Shown here: piece after piece, positions 27,969 to 37,286 of the stretch | Layout of the letters: the number at the start of each line of letters is the position of its first letter | How positions within the stretch are numbered: the first letter of the stretch is position 1 | Assembly (NCBI RefSeq): GCF_019972295.1 | Contig: NZ_BLJA01000001.1 | Span: 2,236,158-2,300,157 of the forward strand | DNA from: Geobacter sp. AOG2 | Lineage (GTDB): Bacteria > Desulfobacterota > Desulfuromonadia > Geobacterales > Pseudopelobacteraceae | DNA: 64,000 bases | Direction of reading: 5' to 3' | Made by a program: the position numbers and the translations under genes | The notes under the pieces: model-generated | What the model was told of the DNA's origin: nothing | Databases searched by the model: none | What the model saw: only the letters and a program-made list of their open reading frames with translations

Positions 27969-28345
27969 TCTCTGGCATCGGCGTTGATACGGTGGACGTC
28001 GCCCGGTTCCGGCGTTTTCTGGATGAGGGGAATCAGGCGATTATCGTGCGGCTCTTCACCGGACCGGAACGCCACCGGTGTAGCGGCCGCAAGGATGCCG
28101 CCTCGTGCTACGCCGCCCGTTTCGCAGCCAAAGAGGCCTTTCTGAAGGCATTAGGCAGCGGTCTGCGCGACGGCATCTCCTGGCATGACATGGAGATCGT
28201 CAACAACGAGTCCGGCAAACCTGATTTGCGGATCACGGGGCGGGCTCAGGAGCTTTTCGAGGCCCGAGGCTTGGGCGCCATATTCCTCTCCCTGTCACAT
28301 GACGGCGGACAGGCTGTAGCCATGGTAGTCCTGGAGGCACCATGA
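27965..28345 (+). CDS. acpS: Holo-[acyl-carrier-protein] synthase
   Basis: A 126-residue phosphopantetheinyl transferase that loads the coenzyme A arm onto acyl carrier protein. The family opening [12 protein letters not shown] gives the Mg2+ aspartate, and the second motif is [14 protein letters not shown]. The length is standard. It overlaps pdxJ by 4 bases and the NAD(P)HX repair gene by 4 bases (ATGA), so the three are coupled. Confidence 0.94.
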   Translation: MISGIGVDTVDVARFRRFLDEGNQAIIVRLFTGPERHRCSGRKDAASCYAARFAAKEAFLKALGSGLRDGISWHDMEIVNNESGKPDLRITGRAQELFEARGLGAIFLSLSHDGGQAVAMVVLEAP

Positions 28346-29889
28346 AAGTCGTAACTGCTCAGACCATGCAGGAGTTGGACCGGCAAACCATTCGGGAGTT
28401 AGGCATTCCGGGGCTGGAGCTAATGGAACACGCGGGCCATGCCTGCATGGAAGCCATCTTCCATGAGTTTGGCTATAATGGGGGCAAACGGGCCTTTATC
28501 TTTGCAGGAAGGGGCAACAACGGCGGCGATGGTTATGTGATCGCTCGACTCCTTTGGCAAAGCGGCTGGCAGGTCCGGGTCTGTATCCTGGCGGAACGGG
28601 ACCGGATCGAGGGGGATGCGGCCATAAACTTGGAGCAGTTGCCGTCTGATGCCATCTCATACTGCACCGTTCCCGATCAACTTGCTGGGCTCTGTCAGCA
28701 AGAGATCCGTCAGGCGGACGTCATCGTGGACGCCCTACTGGGAACCGGCCTAAACAGCGAGGTAGGCGGCATCTACCGGGAGGCGGTGGGACTGATCAAC
28801 GCCTCCGGCCGCCCAGTGCTGGCGGTGGATATCCCTTCCGGCATCCACGGCAGTTCCGGCCGGGTGTTGGGCTGCGCGGTGCGGGCAACCGTAACAGTGA
28901 CCTTTGCCGCCGCCAAATTGGGACATATTCTGTATCCTGGCGCCGAATACACCGGACGTCTGGTGGTGGCCGATATTGGCATCCCGGCAGAACTTATTGA
29001 GCAGGCTTCCGGCTGCGAATTTATCACCTCCGACAACATTCGACCCTTGCTGCGTCCCCGCGACCGGCAGGCCCACAAGGGACACTTCGGCCACTGCCTG
29101 ATCGTTGCCGGGTCCCGCGGCAAGACCGGTGCCGCCGCACTTTCCGCAAACAGCGCCGTGCGAACCGGCTCCGGCCTGGTGACCCTTGTGGTTCCGGAAA
29201 GCCTCAACCCGATCCTGGAAATCAAGACCACAGAGGCCATGACCGTACCCCTGGCTGACGCCGGCAGCGGCTATCTGTCAGACGGCGCATTCCAAAAAAT
29301 TGCAGGGCTTCTCCCCGGCAGGGACGCCTTGGCCATCGGCCCCGGTCTGGGTCAGGAGCCCACTACCGTTGCCCTGGTACAAAGCCTGGTGAGAATGGCA
29401 GACCTCCCCCTGGTGATCGATGCTGACGGCCTGAACGCCGTGTCACAGAGCACAGACTGCCTTTTGAACAAAAAGAGCTCCTCAGTGGTACTTACCCCTC
29501 ACCCGGGAGAGATGGCCCGACTGTTGGGAACCACTATCGCCGACGTGGAACACGACCGCATAGCCACAGCTCGCAGGTTCGCCGCCGCCTTCGGCGTACA
29601 CCTGATCCTGAAAGGCTCCCGTACCGTCATCGCCGCGCCTGACGGCAGCGTGGCCATCAACGGCAGCGGCAATCCGGGCATGGCTAGCGGCGGCATGGGG
29701 GACGTGCTGACCGGCATCATCGTCTCGCTCCTGGGCCAGGGGCGTAGTGCCTGGGATGCCTGCCGCTTGGGGGTCTTCATCCACGGTTACGCCGCCGACC
29801 TTGTAGCCCAGGACAAGGGAGAGATCGGCATGAACGCCGGCGATGTGCAGGAAAAGATCCCCTATGTCTACCAAAAACTGATAACATAA
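28342..29889 (+). CDS. nnrD: Bifunctional NAD(P)H-hydrate epimerase / ADP-dependent NAD(P)H-hydrate dehydratase
   Basis: A 515-residue fusion that repairs hydrated NADH and NADPH. The N-terminal ~215 residues are the YjeF_N epimerase (NnrE) with [18 protein letters not shown]. The C-terminal ~290 residues are the ribokinase-like dehydratase (NnrD) with [31 protein letters not shown] and the nucleotide motif [15 protein letters not shown]. Length matches the bifunctional form. It overlaps acpS by 4 bases. Confidence 0.94.
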   Translation: MKVVTAQTMQELDRQTIRELGIPGLELMEHAGHACMEAIFHEFGYNGGKRAFIFAGRGNNGGDGYVIARLLWQSGWQVRVCILAERDRIEGDAAINLEQLPSDAISYCTVPDQLAGLCQQEIRQADVIVDALLGTGLNSEVGGIYREAVGLINASGRPVLAVDIPSGIHGSSGRVLGCAVRATVTVTFAAAKLGHILYPGAEYTGRLVVADIGIPAELIEQASGCEFITSDNIRPLLRPRDRQAHKGHFGHCLIVAGSRGKTGAAALSANSAVRTGSGLVTLVVPESLNPILEIKTTEAMTVPLADAGSGYLSDGAFQKIAGLLPGRDALAIGPGLGQEPTTVALVQSLVRMADLPLVIDADGLNAVSQSTDCLLNKKSSSVVLTPHPGEMARLLGTTIADVEHDRIATARRFAAAFGVHLILKGSRTVIAAPDGSVAINGSGNPGMASGGMGDVLTGIIVSLLGQGRSAWDACRLGVFIHGYAADLVAQDKGEIGMNAGDVQEKIPYVYQKLIT

Positions 29890-29907
29890 CCTCAAGGAGA
29901 ATACCGT

Positions 29908-30360
29908 ATGCAGACCGTAGCCGATATCATGACCACAGAGGTCGTCACCGTTAAAAAAGAGACCAACTTGCGGGAACTGGCCGGGATATTCGAGACCCGC
30001 CATTTCGGCAGCCTGCCGGTGGTGGACGACGCCGGTAACCTGACCGGCATCGTTACCGCCTCCGATCTGATCGAACAGGGTCGCAACCTGCACATCCCCA
30101 CGGTCATCTCCATCTTCGACTGGGTGATCCCCCTGCAAGGAGAACGAACCCTGGAACGCGAACTGCACAAGATGACTGCCCAAACAGTAGGTGAACTCTG
30201 TTCCAGCGACGTGGTGACCATAGCCTCCGGCGATCCGGTCAGTACGGCGGCAGATGTCATGAGTGACCGCAAGCTGCACGCGCTGCCGGTGGTCGAAGGA
30301 CGAAAGCTGGTGGGAATCGTCTCCCGTATTGACATTATCCGCAATCTGGTCCCCAAGTGA
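29908..30360 (+). CDS. Tandem CBS-domain protein
   Basis: A 150-residue protein consisting of two CBS motifs that form one Bateman module. The first has VADIMTTEVVTVKKETNLRELAGIF and LPVVDDAGNLTGIVTASDLI, and the second has ASGDPVSTAADVMSDRKLHALPVVEG. Such modules bind adenosine nucleotides and act as sensors. No effector domain is attached. It starts 18 bases after nnrD, has AAGGAG near its start, and its stop codon overlaps the GTG of tsaE. Confidence 0.88.
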   Translation: MQTVADIMTTEVVTVKKETNLRELAGIFETRHFGSLPVVDDAGNLTGIVTASDLIEQGRNLHIPTVISIFDWVIPLQGERTLERELHKMTAQTVGELCSSDVVTIASGDPVSTAADVMSDRKLHALPVVEGRKLVGIVSRIDIIRNLVPK

Positions 30361-30854
30361 CCAAAGGAGAGTTCCTCACCAACTCGCCGGAGGAAACCGA
30401 GGGGCTCGGCCGGTACGTGGGTGCGTTATTGGAACGGGGCGCTTTCCTGGCGCTACGGGGCGAATTGGGAGGAGGAAAAACCTGCTTCACACGAGGCGTG
30501 GTCCAGGCGGTTGCTCCGGAAAGCGCTCACTTGGTTGCCAGTCCCACCTTTGCTATCATGAATCATTATCCCGGCCGGTTGCCGGTCTATCATTTCGATT
30601 TCTACCGCCTGAGGGATGAGGACGATATCGCAGACCTAGGGTTCTTGGAGTATCTGCATGGTGAGGGTGTCTGCATCGTGGAATGGTCCGAGCGCCTGGA
30701 AAGGCTGCTTCCCGTCGATCATTTGCGGATTACCTTCCATTACACCGGCGACGAGCAACGCGGAATCACCATCGAAGCGCAGGGGTCCGGCCCGGAAATT
30801 CTGTTGTCACGCTTGATAAAGCGTATACAGAAGGATAAAATTTCTTTGACCTGA
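30357..30854 (+). CDS. tsaE: tRNA threonylcarbamoyladenosine biosynthesis ATPase
   Basis: A 165-residue YjeE/TsaE ATPase that supports TsaB/TsaD in forming t6A37 on tRNA. It shows Walker A GELGGGKTCFTRGV, the motif SPTFAIMNHYPG, the HFDFYRL segment and IVEWSERL. GTG start inside the stop codon of the CBS gene. mtaB elsewhere in the window acts on the product of this pathway. Confidence 0.93.
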   Translation: MTKGEFLTNSPEETEGLGRYVGALLERGAFLALRGELGGGKTCFTRGVVQAVAPESAHLVASPTFAIMNHYPGRLPVYHFDFYRLRDEDDIADLGFLEYLHGEGVCIVEWSERLERLLPVDHLRITFHYTGDEQRGITIEAQGSGPEILLSRLIKRIQKDKISLT

Positions 30855-30874
30855 GCGCCGATAATCTGTTATAG
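30846..30874 (+). promoter_or_regulatory. Likely sigma-70 promoter of lysC
   Basis: TTGACC (30846-30851), a 17-base spacer, and TTATAG (30869-30874). It overlaps the end of tsaE and places transcription start about 45 bases before the lysC ATG. Confidence 0.55.
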
Positions 30875-30925
30875 AGCTTTACCTTCGGCTATTCTTTGCC
30901 ACCATATCTTGTGAAGGAGCGATGT

Positions 30926-32140
30926 ATGGCACTTGTAGTCCAGAAATACGGCGGTACATCGGTTGGCACCGCCGACCGCATCAAAAACGTCGCCAAACGG
31001 ATCATCAAGACCTATGAAGCCGGCAATGACGTGATTGTCGTCGTATCCGCCATGTCGGGAGAAACCAACAAGTTGGTCGCCCTGGCCAACGAGATGAGTG
31101 AAATCCCCGATGGGCGCGAATATGACGTGGTGGTCGCCACCGGCGAGCAGGTCACCATCGGCCTTTTGGCCATGCACCTCAAGTCCCTTGGCTACAAAGC
31201 GCGCTCCTATCAGGGGTGGCAGGTTCCGATCATCACCGACAGCATAGCCACCAAGGCCCGCATAGAAAGCATCGACGACAAAAACATCCGTGCCGACCTG
31301 AAAGACGGGGCCATCGTGATCGTGGCCGGTTTCCAGGGGATTGATGCGGCAGGTAACGTCACCACCTTGGGACGCGGCGGTTCGGACACCTCGGCCGTGG
31401 CTATCGCGGCGGCCCTCAAGGCCGACGTTTGCGAGATATATACCGATGTGGACGGTGTTTACACCACCGATCCAAATATCTGCAAGGAAGCCCGCAAGGT
31501 CGAGAAGATTTCCTATGACGAGATGCTCGAACTGGCAAGCCTGGGCGCCAAGGTTCTTCAAATCCGTTCGGTGGAATTCGCCAAAAAATACAACGTGGAC
31601 GTGCACGTCCGCTCCAGTCTTAATGAAAACACCGGTACCATGGTTACCAGGGAGGATAAGGAAATGGAAGGTATTCTCGTATCAGGGGTAGCGTACGACA
31701 AGAATGAAGCCAAGATTGCCGTCATGGGAGTACCGGACAAACCGGGCATCGCCGCCAAAATTCTCACGCCGCTCTCCGATGCGGCCATCTCGGTGGATAT
31801 GATAGTCCAGAACGTCAGCCAGGCCGGTATGACCGACTTCACCTTTACCGTGACCAAGGCCGACCTGAAACAGGCCCTGTTGATCACCAATGAGGTAGCC
31901 AAGACAATTCAGGCCAAGGAAGTCCTCTCGGACGAAAACATCAGCAAGGTATCAATTGTCGGCCTCGGCATGCGCAGCCATGCCGGCGTCGCCACCCAGA
32001 TGTTCGCCGCCCTGGCCTCCAACGGCATCAATATTCAGATGATCTCCACATCGGAAATAAAGATTTCGGTCGTGGTCGACGAAAAATACACCGAGTTGGC
32101 TGTCCGCATACTGCACGAGACCTTTGGCCTGGAAAGCTGA
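30926..32140 (+). CDS. lysC: Aspartate kinase
   Basis: A 404-residue aspartokinase that phosphorylates aspartate for Lys, Thr, Met and diaminopimelate. The N-terminal motif is [10 protein letters not shown]. The kinase core has [16 protein letters not shown] and [11 protein letters not shown]. The C-terminus has two ACT domains ([17 protein letters not shown] and [19 protein letters not shown]), which usually give feedback control by Lys and/or Thr. The ATG at 30926 begins [10 protein letters not shown] with GAAGGAGCG upstream. It has its own promoter and terminator. Confidence 0.95.
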   Translation: MALVVQKYGGTSVGTADRIKNVAKRIIKTYEAGNDVIVVVSAMSGETNKLVALANEMSEIPDGREYDVVVATGEQVTIGLLAMHLKSLGYKARSYQGWQVPIITDSIATKARIESIDDKNIRADLKDGAIVIVAGFQGIDAAGNVTTLGRGGSDTSAVAIAAALKADVCEIYTDVDGVYTTDPNICKEARKVEKISYDEMLELASLGAKVLQIRSVEFAKKYNVDVHVRSSLNENTGTMVTREDKEMEGILVSGVAYDKNEAKIAVMGVPDKPGIAAKILTPLSDAAISVDMIVQNVSQAGMTDFTFTVTKADLKQALLITNEVAKTIQAKEVLSDENISKVSIVGLGMRSHAGVATQMFAALASNGINIQMISTSEIKISVVVDEKYTELAVRILHETFGLES

Positions 32141-32166
32141 TTTTTCTTCCCGATCCAGCAATACAG

Positions 32167-32202
32167 AAGCGCCCCGCCAGCAATCCGGTGGGGCGCTTTT
32201 GT
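32167..32202 (+). terminator. Terminator after lysC
   Basis: AAGCGCCCCGCC (32167-32178) pairs with GGTGGGGCGCTT (32187-32198) with one G-T wobble and an 8-base loop, followed by TTTTG. It begins 27 bases after lysC. Confidence 0.88.
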
Positions 32203-32225
32203 ATTATCCGAACCTACCGCGGTCT

Positions 32226-32255
32226 TTGCGGTTGTCCAGCCCCTTTGTTTATACT
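32226..32255 (+). promoter_or_regulatory. Possible promoter of mobA
   Basis: TTGCGG (32226-32231), an 18-base spacer, and TATACT (32250-32255), a near-consensus -10. It lies 24 bases before the mobA ATG, immediately after the lysC terminator. Confidence 0.5.
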
Positions 32256-32278
32256 AAACTGGCCATCAGGAGAACACA

Positions 32279-32908
32279 ATGGACGGATCATCCCGAGGGC
32301 AAAAAAACATTGGAAGGATTCACGGCATAACTGCCGTGATCCTGGCTGGCGGTACATCCAGCCGCATGGGCAGCAACAAGGCGCTGTTGACCGTGGGCGG
32401 CCTCCCCTTGGTTGAAAAGATTTACCGCACCCTGGCCCAACTCTTTCGCGAGGTGATCCTGGTTACCAACTCGCCTGAAGAATACGGCTTTCTCCCCTGC
32501 CCCATGGTAAAAGACAGGTATCCCGGTGCCGGTCCCTTGGCCGGACTGCATGCCGGTCTGATAGCCAGTCGTGAGGACCGGGTCTTTATAACAGCATGCG
32601 ACACACCTTTCCTCAGTCCTGACGTGATAGGGATGATTTGCTCGGTTGACGGGGAATATGACGCCGTAGTGCCGGTTGGCCCGAGCGGAAAGGAACCGTT
32701 GCAGGCCCTGTACGGGCGGTGCTGCTTGGCAATGGTGGAACAAGCCCTTGAGCAGGGCGACGGGAAACTGCTGAACTTGCTGGATCGCGTGAGGACCAGG
32801 TTGGTCACGCCGGAGGAGTTGGCTTCCATCCCAAATGTGGAGCTGTCGTTTTGCAACGTGAATGCGCCTGACGAATTTGCTGCTCTTATAAAAAATCTGC
32901 AGCCATGA
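32279..32908 (+). CDS. mobA: Molybdenum cofactor guanylyltransferase
   Basis: A 209-residue nucleotidyltransferase that adds GMP to molybdopterin for bis-MGD enzymes such as formate dehydrogenases and nitrate reductases. It has the MobA motif ILAGGTSSRMGSNKALL, the LPCPMVKDRYPGAGPLAGLHAGL segment and FITACDTPFLSP. AGGAG lies 5 bases before the ATG. Relatives of MobA that bind CTP (MocA) are less likely because of the RMGxNKAL loop. Confidence 0.9.
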   Translation: MDGSSRGQKNIGRIHGITAVILAGGTSSRMGSNKALLTVGGLPLVEKIYRTLAQLFREVILVTNSPEEYGFLPCPMVKDRYPGAGPLAGLHAGLIASREDRVFITACDTPFLSPDVIGMICSVDGEYDAVVPVGPSGKEPLQALYGRCCLAMVEQALEQGDGKLLNLLDRVRTRLVTPEELASIPNVELSFCNVNAPDEFAALIKNLQP

Positions 32909-32956
32909 ACTTCATGCCCTGTTTGGCTCCCGACCGGGCGCCTAGTAGCCGCTGCC

Positions 32957-33307
32957 TCAACAGTTGGCTATATTATTGATTTCATAACCGTTGGTCTGGA
33001 AGGCAAGCTTGAGCGCACTACGCTGCTCCGGCGTCATGTCTTCGAGAATGGCCAGCAACCGCTTTTTGACCTTGTTGGGAGAACATATCCCCTCGTGAAG
33101 CTCCTTTTGCAACGCCTCCGGGAGGCGTGAGTCATTCAAAATCCGGTTTATATCCCCGGATTCGCAGAGCACCTTCTTCAGTGCCTCGCCATTGCTGGTG
33201 ACATAAAAATGTTTGGCATCCTTGTAGACCAGAAAATTGGCGCTCTCGCATCCTGCCGCAAGACACGTCAAAACCGCAATGACACCAATCAGAACGGGCC
33301 TATTCAT
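32957..33307 (-). CDS. Small predicted lipoprotein
   Basis: A 116-residue exported protein with a lipobox in LTCLAAGCES, then a mature helical region (LPEALQKELHEGICSPNKVKKRLLAILEDMTPEQRSALKLAF). Three cysteines remain in the mature part. It lies 2 bases after the thioredoxin-like gene, so they are probably co-expressed and the cysteines may be its substrate; this is inference. The ATG at 33307 is chosen for the signal peptide and the GAGG ribosome site. Confidence 0.7.
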   Translation of the reverse strand: MNRPVLIGVIAVLTCLAAGCESANFLVYKDAKHFYVTSNGEALKKVLCESGDINRILNDSRLPEALQKELHEGICSPNKVKKRLLAILEDMTPEQRSALKLAFQTNGYEINNIANC

Positions 33308-33309
33308 GG

Positions 33310-33834
33310 CTACCTCCCCTTCAAAAGATTTTGCACCTTGGCCCTGATCTGGGGCGAATTCCAATCCAGTTGCCCGATAAATTTGTCTCGGACTACGCCG
33401 GAACGGTCGACCAGTATACTGATAGGCTGACCGAAAAGACCATACATATCAAAATAGACGTTTTTTTCACCATCCAGCAGAACGGGGTACTCGATCTTCA
33501 ACTGGTTTGCCAACTCCCGCACAGGTCTGTCGGAAGAATCGATGGCAATGCCGAGTATAACCAGGCCGTTTGCCTTCATTTCACGATAAAGTGCATTCAA
33601 AGCGGGTATCTCGGCTACGCACGGTGGGCATGTGGTAGACCAGAAGTTCAAAATGACGGCATTTCCTTTTGCCTTGAATTCCTCCAGGGTCACCTTGTGG
33701 CCATGCAGATCTTGCAGGCTAAAGTCGGGAGCCTTGTCATTGACCCTTGCCGCCTGCGCAGTAACACCTGACAGCAAGTAAAAACCTATGGAAAGGCACA
33801 GGGTAATTGCTTTCAAGCGCAAACCGATATTCAT
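33310..33834 (-). CDS. TlpA-like thiol-disulfide oxidoreductase
   Basis: A 174-residue periplasmic thioredoxin-fold protein. A signal peptide (LCLSIGFYLLSGVTAQA) is followed by the AhpC/TSA-like opening KAPDFSLQDLHGHKVTLEEF. The redox motif CPPC is in NFWSTTCPPCVAEIPALN, and the cis-Pro loop is in LFGQPISILVDRSG. It resembles ResA/TlpA reductases used in cytochrome c maturation or in reducing exported proteins. The ATG at 33834 is preferred over an upstream frame start because it begins MNIGLRLK, a typical signal start. Confidence 0.87.
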   Translation of the reverse strand: MNIGLRLKAITLCLSIGFYLLSGVTAQAARVNDKAPDFSLQDLHGHKVTLEEFKAKGNAVILNFWSTTCPPCVAEIPALNALYREMKANGLVILGIAIDSSDRPVRELANQLKIEYPVLLDGEKNVYFDMYGLFGQPISILVDRSGVVRDKFIGQLDWNSPQIRAKVQNLLKGR

Positions 33835-33925
33835 GGGCGCACCCCACAATCAATAGATTACGTAATACAGATACATATATACTTTAATTCAATATCAGAA
33901 TGCCAGATATTTTGTGGCTGGGAGT

Positions 33926-34435
33926 TCAGGAGGCTGAAGCGTTGCGTCGGCGACGGCGCAGTTCGGCGAAGAAGGAGCTGAGCAGACTGGAGCATTCACC
34001 TTCCAGCACGCGCGGCACCAGTTCAACCCGATGATTGAGACGAGGGTCGTTTGAGAGGTCGTAAAGGGTGCCGGCTGCCCCGCCCTTGGGATCATGGCAA
34101 CCAAAGACCACGGTGGGTATGCGGGCAAGGATGATCGCCCCCATACACATGAGGCAGGGCTCAAGCGTGACATAAAGTGTCGTATTGAGAAGCCGCCAGG
34201 AGTTGAGTTTCCTGGCGGCTTTTTTGATGGCGATCAACTCGGCGTGGGCTGCGGGATCCTGAGTGGTTTCACGCAGGTTATGGCCGCGGGCAATGATCTT
34301 ACCGCCACGAACGATCACGCAGCCGATGGGGACCTCGTCCTTGGCGCGAGCCTTGGCCGCTTGGGCGATCGCCTTGGTCATCCAGTAATCATGATCATAT
34401 TTCACGGTGTTTTTACATCCTGTCCGGGGTTTCAC
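33926..34435 (-). CDS. tadA: tRNA-specific adenosine deaminase
   Basis: A 169-residue zinc deaminase that converts A34 to inosine in tRNA-Arg(ACG). It has HAELIAIKKAA (zinc histidine and proton-shuttle glutamate) and the PCLMCMGAI cysteine pair. The sequence DHDYWMTKAIAQAAKA is the usual N-terminus. The true start may be the GTG ten codons downstream (at 34405), because the family begins near DHxYW. Confidence 0.93.
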   Translation of the reverse strand: MKPRTGCKNTVKYDHDYWMTKAIAQAAKARAKDEVPIGCVIVRGGKIIARGHNLRETTQDPAAHAELIAIKKAARKLNSWRLLNTTLYVTLEPCLMCMGAIILARIPTVVFGCHDPKGGAAGTLYDLSNDPRLNHRVELVPRVLEGECSSLLSSFFAELRRRRRNASAS

Positions 34436-34770
34436 ATGGTTTGCCTATGAGAAAACATAGCGAAAATGAAGTACGATTGTCCATCAAATTTCCAACGGTT
34501 TGACAATATCACGGAAGTGCGAACCGGGCCAACAGATACCACCATATGGGTAGCACGCCACAAGGGCTAAAAACTGCTCAGTTCATGGGAAGCGTATAAT
34601 TATCCCTTGACCGATACGCGTAAACTATACTAGCTTCCGCAAGCGGCCCAGGTTGCTGAGTCATTATGCAACACCGCAGACGGCTCTCCGTACTGTTTTC
34701 AGCATCAGCAACGTGCAAAATATGGTAAGCAGTGGATATCCCTGATTAACAAACTTCTGGGTGGTGCCGA
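34436..34770. other. Intergenic region with no recognised feature
   Basis: No convincing gene, RNA or repeat is seen here on either strand. It is upstream of tadA (minus) and of a short plus-strand frame. It is slightly richer in A+T than the neighbours. Short -10-like runs (TATAAT near 34598, TATACT near 34627) occur but have no matching -35. Confidence 0.4.
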
Positions 34771-34980
34771 ATGAAGTTGCACGACAGAGTTATTCCTGAA
34801 TTACGTAAAGAACTGAGAGCGGCCATGGGAGACCATGGCCGATTGAGCAAGCTTCACTCTCTTGTCACTCAAAAGATCAACAATTTGGAAACATTTGGTG
34901 AAAAAAAGGAAAACCTCATCAGATTCAGGAAGGAAATCAGGGATGCCCTTAACTGTTGCGTCCCGCGACCAAGGTTCTAG
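34771..34980 (+). CDS. Possible small helical protein
   Basis: A 69-residue frame, highly charged and probably helical (RKELRAAMGDHGRLSKLHSLVTQKINNLETF). The only ribosome site is a weak GGTGG. No family is recognised. It is included because its composition is protein-like, but it may be noncoding or a remnant. Confidence 0.35.
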   Translation: MKLHDRVIPELRKELRAAMGDHGRLSKLHSLVTQKINNLETFGEKKENLIRFRKEIRDALNCCVPRPRF

Positions 34981-35062
34981 TCTCCTCTGCAATCAGTCCG
35001 TCCTGACCGAAACGTCTGCAATACTCCCGGAACCGTTCCAGTATCAAACGCCCCCTATCCAT

Positions 35063-35911
35063 CTATCCTTTCCCCATCATGCCACGAATAGCAATCGGCA
35101 AGTCGGCCGGCAGGACCACCATCTTGGCATTGGGCGAGGCAGCCAGTTTTTGCAGCATGTTGACGTAGCGGTCCCCCAGCAGGAACACGGCAGGCAGATC
35201 CCGGTCCTTGATGGCCTCGCTGATATCGGTAATTGCCTTGGCCGATGCCTCGGCCAGCCTGACCTGGGCCTCGGCCTCACGCTTGGCGGCTTCCAGGCGG
35301 CCTTCAGCCTCGCGTATGGTGGCCTCACGTTTACCCTCGGCCTCCAGGATGGTCGCCTGCTTGAAACGGTCGGCGCTGGCCTGCTGTTCCATGGCCCGCT
35401 GCATGGATTCAGACGGCTTAATATCCTGAATCTCCACCGACTGGACATAAATCCCCCAAGTTGCCACCTCCTTGGAGATGGCATCCTGCAGTTTGGCCTT
35501 GATGTGTTCCCGCTCCGACAGGGCGCTGTTCAGGTCCATCTGGCCTATGATGGCTCGTAGAGAGGTCATGACCAGATTCTGGATGGCATACTCGTAATTT
35601 TGGATCTCATACACGGCGCGGGTCGGGTCGGTAACCTTGATGAAGGCAATGGCATTGGTGATGATGACTGCATTGTCCCTAGTAATCACCTCTTGGGCGC
35701 CAACAGAAAGTACATCCCCCTTGGTTGAAACACGGTAAGCCACGATATCTATATACGGAATGATAAAATTGAGCCCCGGCTTGAGCGTCGAGTGGTATTT
35801 GCCCAATCGCTCCACAACCCACTCCTGGCCCTGGGGAACCGTCTTGACCCCGGCAAACAGCGTTGCGGCGACCACCACAAACAGAACGCCAAACACAATA
35901 ATTCCAGCCAT
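35063..35911 (-). CDS. SPFH-domain slipin/stomatin-like protein
   Basis: A 282-residue membrane-anchored protein with an N-terminal helix (GIIVFGVLFVVVAATLFAGV) and the SPFH/band-7 domain (VERLGKYHSTLKPGLNFIIPYID; GQMDLNSALSEREHI). A charged helical region (EAEGKREATIREAEGRLEAAKREAEAQVR) follows, typical of oligomerising slipins. The final residues are hydrophobic. It is paired with an NfeD protein 11 bases upstream, the classic partner of slipins in bacteria. It probably organises membrane microdomains. Confidence 0.92.
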   Translation of the reverse strand: MAGIIVFGVLFVVVAATLFAGVKTVPQGQEWVVERLGKYHSTLKPGLNFIIPYIDIVAYRVSTKGDVLSVGAQEVITRDNAVIITNAIAFIKVTDPTRAVYEIQNYEYAIQNLVMTSLRAIIGQMDLNSALSEREHIKAKLQDAISKEVATWGIYVQSVEIQDIKPSESMQRAMEQQASADRFKQATILEAEGKREATIREAEGRLEAAKREAEAQVRLAEASAKAITDISEAIKDRDLPAVFLLGDRYVNMLQKLAASPNAKMVVLPADLPIAIRGMMGKG

Positions 35912-35922
35912 ATCACTCCCCC

Positions 35923-36372
35923 CTAGATCTTGATCACCTTAAGAATCTGCCCTTCAATATCAATGACACGGACCGAGTCCCCCACCTCCAGCGCCTCATC
36001 GGCATAGCATCCCCATTCGTCGGCGCCCAAGACGGCAATGCGGAACCGAACCGTACCCCGCCCGTAACTGTCCACGGTCCCACGGATGATAATGCCTGTT
36101 TCCCCCACAACCCCTTCTTTCGATTGCCCGGCATGGGTCCTGTTGGCCTTGGGCTTCAAGTATTTGAACCACATCACTGTGAAACTGATGGACGACACGG
36201 TCCAGAGAAACAACTGCCCGGCCAGGGAGAATTCAGGCCAGAGCCCTTTCAGCCCGCCGACCACCAAAGCCCCCAGGCCGAACCAGATAATCGTAAAGGA
36301 AGGCACTATCAGTTCCAGACCGATCAGGCAAAAACCGGCAATTATCCAGTACCACCATTCAACCTGCATCAT
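35923..36372 (-). CDS. NfeD-like membrane protein
   Basis: A 149-residue protein with two or three N-terminal helices (WYWIIAGFCLIGLELIVPSFTIIWFGLGALVVGG) and a C-terminal OB-fold (GVVGETGIIIRGTVDSYGRGTVRFRIAVLGADEWGCYA). This is the NfeD short form, which lacks the ClpP-like protease part. It is co-transcribed with the downstream slipin gene and probably stabilises it. Confidence 0.9.
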   Translation of the reverse strand: MMQVEWWYWIIAGFCLIGLELIVPSFTIIWFGLGALVVGGLKGLWPEFSLAGQLFLWTVSSISFTVMWFKYLKPKANRTHAGQSKEGVVGETGIIIRGTVDSYGRGTVRFRIAVLGADEWGCYADEALEVGDSVRVIDIEGQILKVIKI

Positions 36373-36518
36373 ACGACCTCTTTCGCCAGTGTCATCATCA
36401 AACGTAATGCAATAATCCAGAAAAGTATAACAGAAATATTGCTACCGATCAGCCATTCGCCTTTTTTGTTGCACTTTAGATGCACATATTGCAATAATGG
36501 TGACCAAGGAGACTCATT

Positions 36519-36704
36519 ATGGATGTCAATACGATTGCAGGAGCAGCGTTGTTGGCGAAAGCCGGCCAGACGCAACAGACACTGTCGACGGCCATGGTAA
36601 AACAGGCCGCGAACCAGCAGAACATGATGGCCAGCCTGCTGGCCCAGAATGTTCAACAGGCTCCCCAGCCTGACAGTTCCTACAACTTTTCTACCTACGC
36701 CTGA
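36519..36704 (+). CDS. YjfB-family putative motility protein
   Basis: A 61-residue protein whose sequence AGAALLAKAGQTQQTLSTAMVKQAANQQNMMASLLAQN fits the YjfB family, which is found near flagellar or motility genes. A good ribosome site (AAGGAG) lies 7 bases before the ATG. No flagellar genes are adjacent, so its role is only inferred from the family. Confidence 0.75.
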   Translation: MDVNTIAGAALLAKAGQTQQTLSTAMVKQAANQQNMMASLLAQNVQQAPQPDSSYNFSTYA

Positions 36705-36779
36705 TACGATGCCTCGATAGGGTATCCACGCCTCTCTTCCGTACGGGAGTGAATAAGCACTGATTTGTAATCTCTTTAC

Positions 36780-37181
36780 TCACGTGTGATCATCCGGCAA
36801 CGAAACTACCATCAAGGCAGGAATCAGAGACGGAGCCAACGCCTCCATATGCTCCCTGCCAAGGTGAATCAGGGCTTCCCGCGCCCTGTCGGCAGCGGCA
36901 ATGAAAGCCGCTACATCCACCCACTGGCAAACCGCCGGAACCCTCCTCAGGTAGTCCGTCCCACCCTCCAAAAGCGTGACCGCACCGCCAAAATTGCCGT
37001 TTCTCCAATGGTGCAGAGCCACTGCCACTTGAAGGACACCTTGGTAGAAATCGCGTACCTCGCCCCCCTCCCCAACCCAGAGTTCTTCCAAGGTTTCGTG
37101 ACACTCATACCATTCACGGGTATTGAATTGCCGTACCGCCTCAAGCAATTGCCTCGGCGGAGATTCTTCGCAGAATCGCAT
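36780..37181 (-). CDS. DUF309 domain protein
   Basis: A 133-residue helical protein. The motif EWYECHETLEELWVGEGGEVRDFYQGVLQVAVALHHWRNGNFGGA is the DUF309 signature (FNxxxYxEcHExLExxW). The family is widespread and its biochemical function is not known. It is a single gene with the convergent YjfB-like gene downstream. Confidence 0.88.
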   Translation of the reverse strand: MRFCEESPPRQLLEAVRQFNTREWYECHETLEELWVGEGGEVRDFYQGVLQVAVALHHWRNGNFGGAVTLLEGGTDYLRRVPAVCQWVDVAAFIAAADRAREALIHLGREHMEALAPSLIPALMVVSLPDDHT

Positions 37182-37227
37182 ATGTCGTGCCTCACTTCTT
37201 GTATTGGCCGGCCGCCTCCCCGGCAGT

Positions 37228-37265
37228 CAAAAGCGGTCGTTCACCTTAGCTAACGACCGCTTTTG
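37228..37265 (-). terminator. Terminator of the envelope-protein cluster
   Basis: Perfect 14-bp stem CAAAAGCGGTCGTT (37228-37241) with AACGACCGCTTTTG (37252-37265), 10-base loop. It has T runs on both strands, so it could serve both directions. It lies 22 bases past the stop of the lipoprotein gene. Confidence 0.88.
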
Positions 37266-37286
37266 AGCCTTCGAGTTGTGCGTGTC